The translations under genes were made by a program, and so were the position numbers. Below the pieces are notes generated by a model. The model saw only the letters and a program-made list of their open reading frames with translations, had not been told where the DNA came from and did no database searches. This document shows, one piece after another, positions 12,867-13,942 of a stretch of DNA of 13,942 nucleotides; positions within the stretch are counted from its first letter, which is position 1; each line of letters opens with the position of its first letter. This DNA comes from Bordetella parapertussis (GTDB lineage: Bacteria; Pseudomonadota; Gammaproteobacteria; Burkholderiales; Burkholderiaceae_C), in assembly GCA_945900695.1 (NCBI GenBank), contig CAMDJU010000039.1, positions 1-13,942 of the forward strand, read 5' to 3'.

Positions 12867-13942
12867 TTACACCAACAAGGTATTCACCCGCTTCACATAC
12901 GCCGCCGGGTCTTCGGGCATGCCGCCTTCGGCCAGCAGGGCTTGGTCAAACACGATGTGGGCCAAATCATGGAAGTGAATTTGGCCCTCGGGCGTGTCGA
13001 GTTTTTTCACCAAGGGGTGCTCAGGGTTCACTTCCAAAATGGGCTTGCTCTCGGGCGCACTTTGGCCGGCTTGCTTCATCATGCGGGCCAGTTGCAGCGA
13101 CATGCCGTCGTCTTTCACCACCAAACACGCGGGTGAGTCCACCAAACGCGAGGTGACGCGCACGTCTTCGGCCTTGTCTTTCAAAGCTTCTTTGAGTTTG
13201 GCCAGCAAGGGCTTGAAGGTTTCGGCGGCTTCTTCGGCGGCTTTCTTTTCTTCTTCGTCTTGCAGCTTGCCCAAGTCGAACGCGCCCTTGGCCACGCTTT
13301 GCAGCGGGGTGCCGTCAAACTCGTTCAAGAAGCCCAGCGCCCATTCGTCCACGCGGTCGCTCATCAGCAGCACTTCAATGCCTTTTTTGCGGAACACTTC
13401 TAGCTGGGGGCTGTTCTTGGCCGCAGCCAAGCTGTCGGCGGTGATGAAGAAGATGGCCTCTTGGCCTTCCTTCATGCGCGCCTTGTAGTCGGCAAAGCCC
13501 ACGCTCACCGTGTCGGTGGTGGAGCTGGCAAAGCGCAGCAGCTTGGCGATCTTGTCTTTGTTGGCAAAGTCTTCGCCCAAACCTTCTTTCAAGACCGCGC
13601 CAAAGTCGGCGTAAAACTTCGTGAACTTGCCTGCGTCTTTTTTGTCCTCGTCGCTGGCGTCCGCTGCATGTGCGTCGTGTTTGGCCAAGTCTTCCAACAT
13701 GGACAGCACGCGACGTGTGTTGCCCTCGCGGATGGCTTTCACGTCGCGGCTTTCTTGCAGCAACTCGCGGCTCACGTTCAGCGGGAGGTCGGCAGAGTCC
13801 ACCACACCTTTCACAAAGCGCAGGTAAGTGGGCAGCAAAGCCTCGGCGTCGTCCATGATGAACACGCGCTTCACATACAGCTTGATACCGCCTTTTTTCT
13901 CGCGGTTCCACAAATCGAACGGCGCTTTGCTGGGCAGGTACA
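12867..13942 (-). CDS. htpG: HtpG (bacterial Hsp90 chaperone), C-terminal part; 5' end cut by window edge
   Basis: The last 357 residues of the cytosolic ATP-dependent chaperone HtpG, which is about 620-650 residues long in proteobacteria. The frame is open from the right edge, so the N-terminal ATPase domain lies outside. The visible part begins in the middle domain ([28 protein letters not shown]) and carries the Hsp90 signature block [14 protein letters not shown], including the arginine that senses the ATP gamma-phosphate. It continues through the middle domain (about 220 residues) into the C-terminal dimerisation domain, ending with [16 protein letters not shown] and VKRVNTLLV. It lacks the eukaryotic MEEVD tail, as expected. 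Lys/Asp/Glu-rich and unlike the catabolic genes, it looks like core chromosome. No terminator hairpin is evident between its stop and vapB. Confidence 0.98.
   Translation of the reverse strand, partial: YLPSKAPFDLWNREKKGGIKLYVKRVFIMDDAEALLPTYLRFVKGVVDSADLPLNVSRELLQESRDVKAIREGNTRRVLSMLEDLAKHDAHAADASDEDKKDAGKFTKFYADFGAVLKEGLGEDFANKDKIAKLLRFASSTTDTVSVGFADYKARMKEGQEAIFFITADSLAAAKNSPQLEVFRKKGIEVLLMSDRVDEWALGFLNEFDGTPLQSVAKGAFDLGKLQDEEEKKAAEEAAETFKPLLAKLKEALKDKAEDVRVTSRLVDSPACLVVKDDGMSLQLARMMKQAGQSAPESKPILEVNPEHPLVKKLDTPEGQIHFHDLAHIVFDQALLAEGGMPEDPAAYVKRVNTLLV

Noticed and set aside
1..13942. Mobile element, CRISPR array, tRNA or phage genes
   Set aside because: No transposase, integrase, terminal repeats, regular repeat-spacer array or cloverleaf-like sequence was found on either strand.

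Overview
The window looks like chromosomal DNA of a GC-rich betaproteobacterium, most likely order Burkholderiales and probably family Comamonadaceae (Limnohabitans/Rhodoferax-like). This rests on the character of the HtpG C-terminus, the MmgE/PrpD, NDP-forming acyl-CoA synthetase and FAH-family content, and frequent use of TTG for leucine. The placement is inference from sequence character, not a database match. I see no rRNA, tRNA, CRISPR array, transposase or integrase. No stretch longer than about 200 bp lacks a gene.

Layout. Positions 1-12014 hold a catabolic gene cluster in short, alternating transcription units. Leftward: a DapA-family lyase/aldolase (1413-2351), then a dihydropyrimidinase/D-hydantoinase that runs off the left edge (1-1262). 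Rightward: a PuuE/imidase-like polysaccharide-deacetylase-fold hydrolase (2451-3344) overlapping an amidase-signature amidase by 4 bp (3341-4666). Leftward: an MmgE/PrpD protein (5334-6659) and a flavin-reductase-like FMN protein (4680-5318). Rightward: an acyl-CoA dehydrogenase (6857-8014) overlapping a fused NDP-forming acyl-CoA synthetase by 4 bp (8011-10194). Two apparently single genes follow: an FAH-family hydrolase (10291-11220) and a carboxymuconolactone-decarboxylase-family protein (11397-12014). Good intrinsic terminators separate some units. The divergent 2352-2450 gap has a good -10 element overlapped by a palindrome.

Positions 12108-13942 are a different module on the minus strand: a VapB (AbrB-fold) and VapC (PIN-domain) toxin-antitoxin pair with a 4-bp overlap, placed downstream of htpG. 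The htpG gene is cut by the right edge.

How the genes may work together (inference): two ring-opening amidohydrolases of different folds, plus an amidase, could open a cyclic imide, hydantoin or pyrimidine-like ring and remove its nitrogen, leaving a (di)carboxylic acid. The NDP-forming synthetase could make the CoA thioester and the acyl-CoA dehydrogenase could desaturate it. MmgE/PrpD, FAH and DapA-family enzymes are typical of isomerisation/dehydration, acyl-pyruvate cleavage and retro-aldol steps. No substrate can be assigned from sequence. No transporter, regulator or oxygenase of this pathway lies inside the window.
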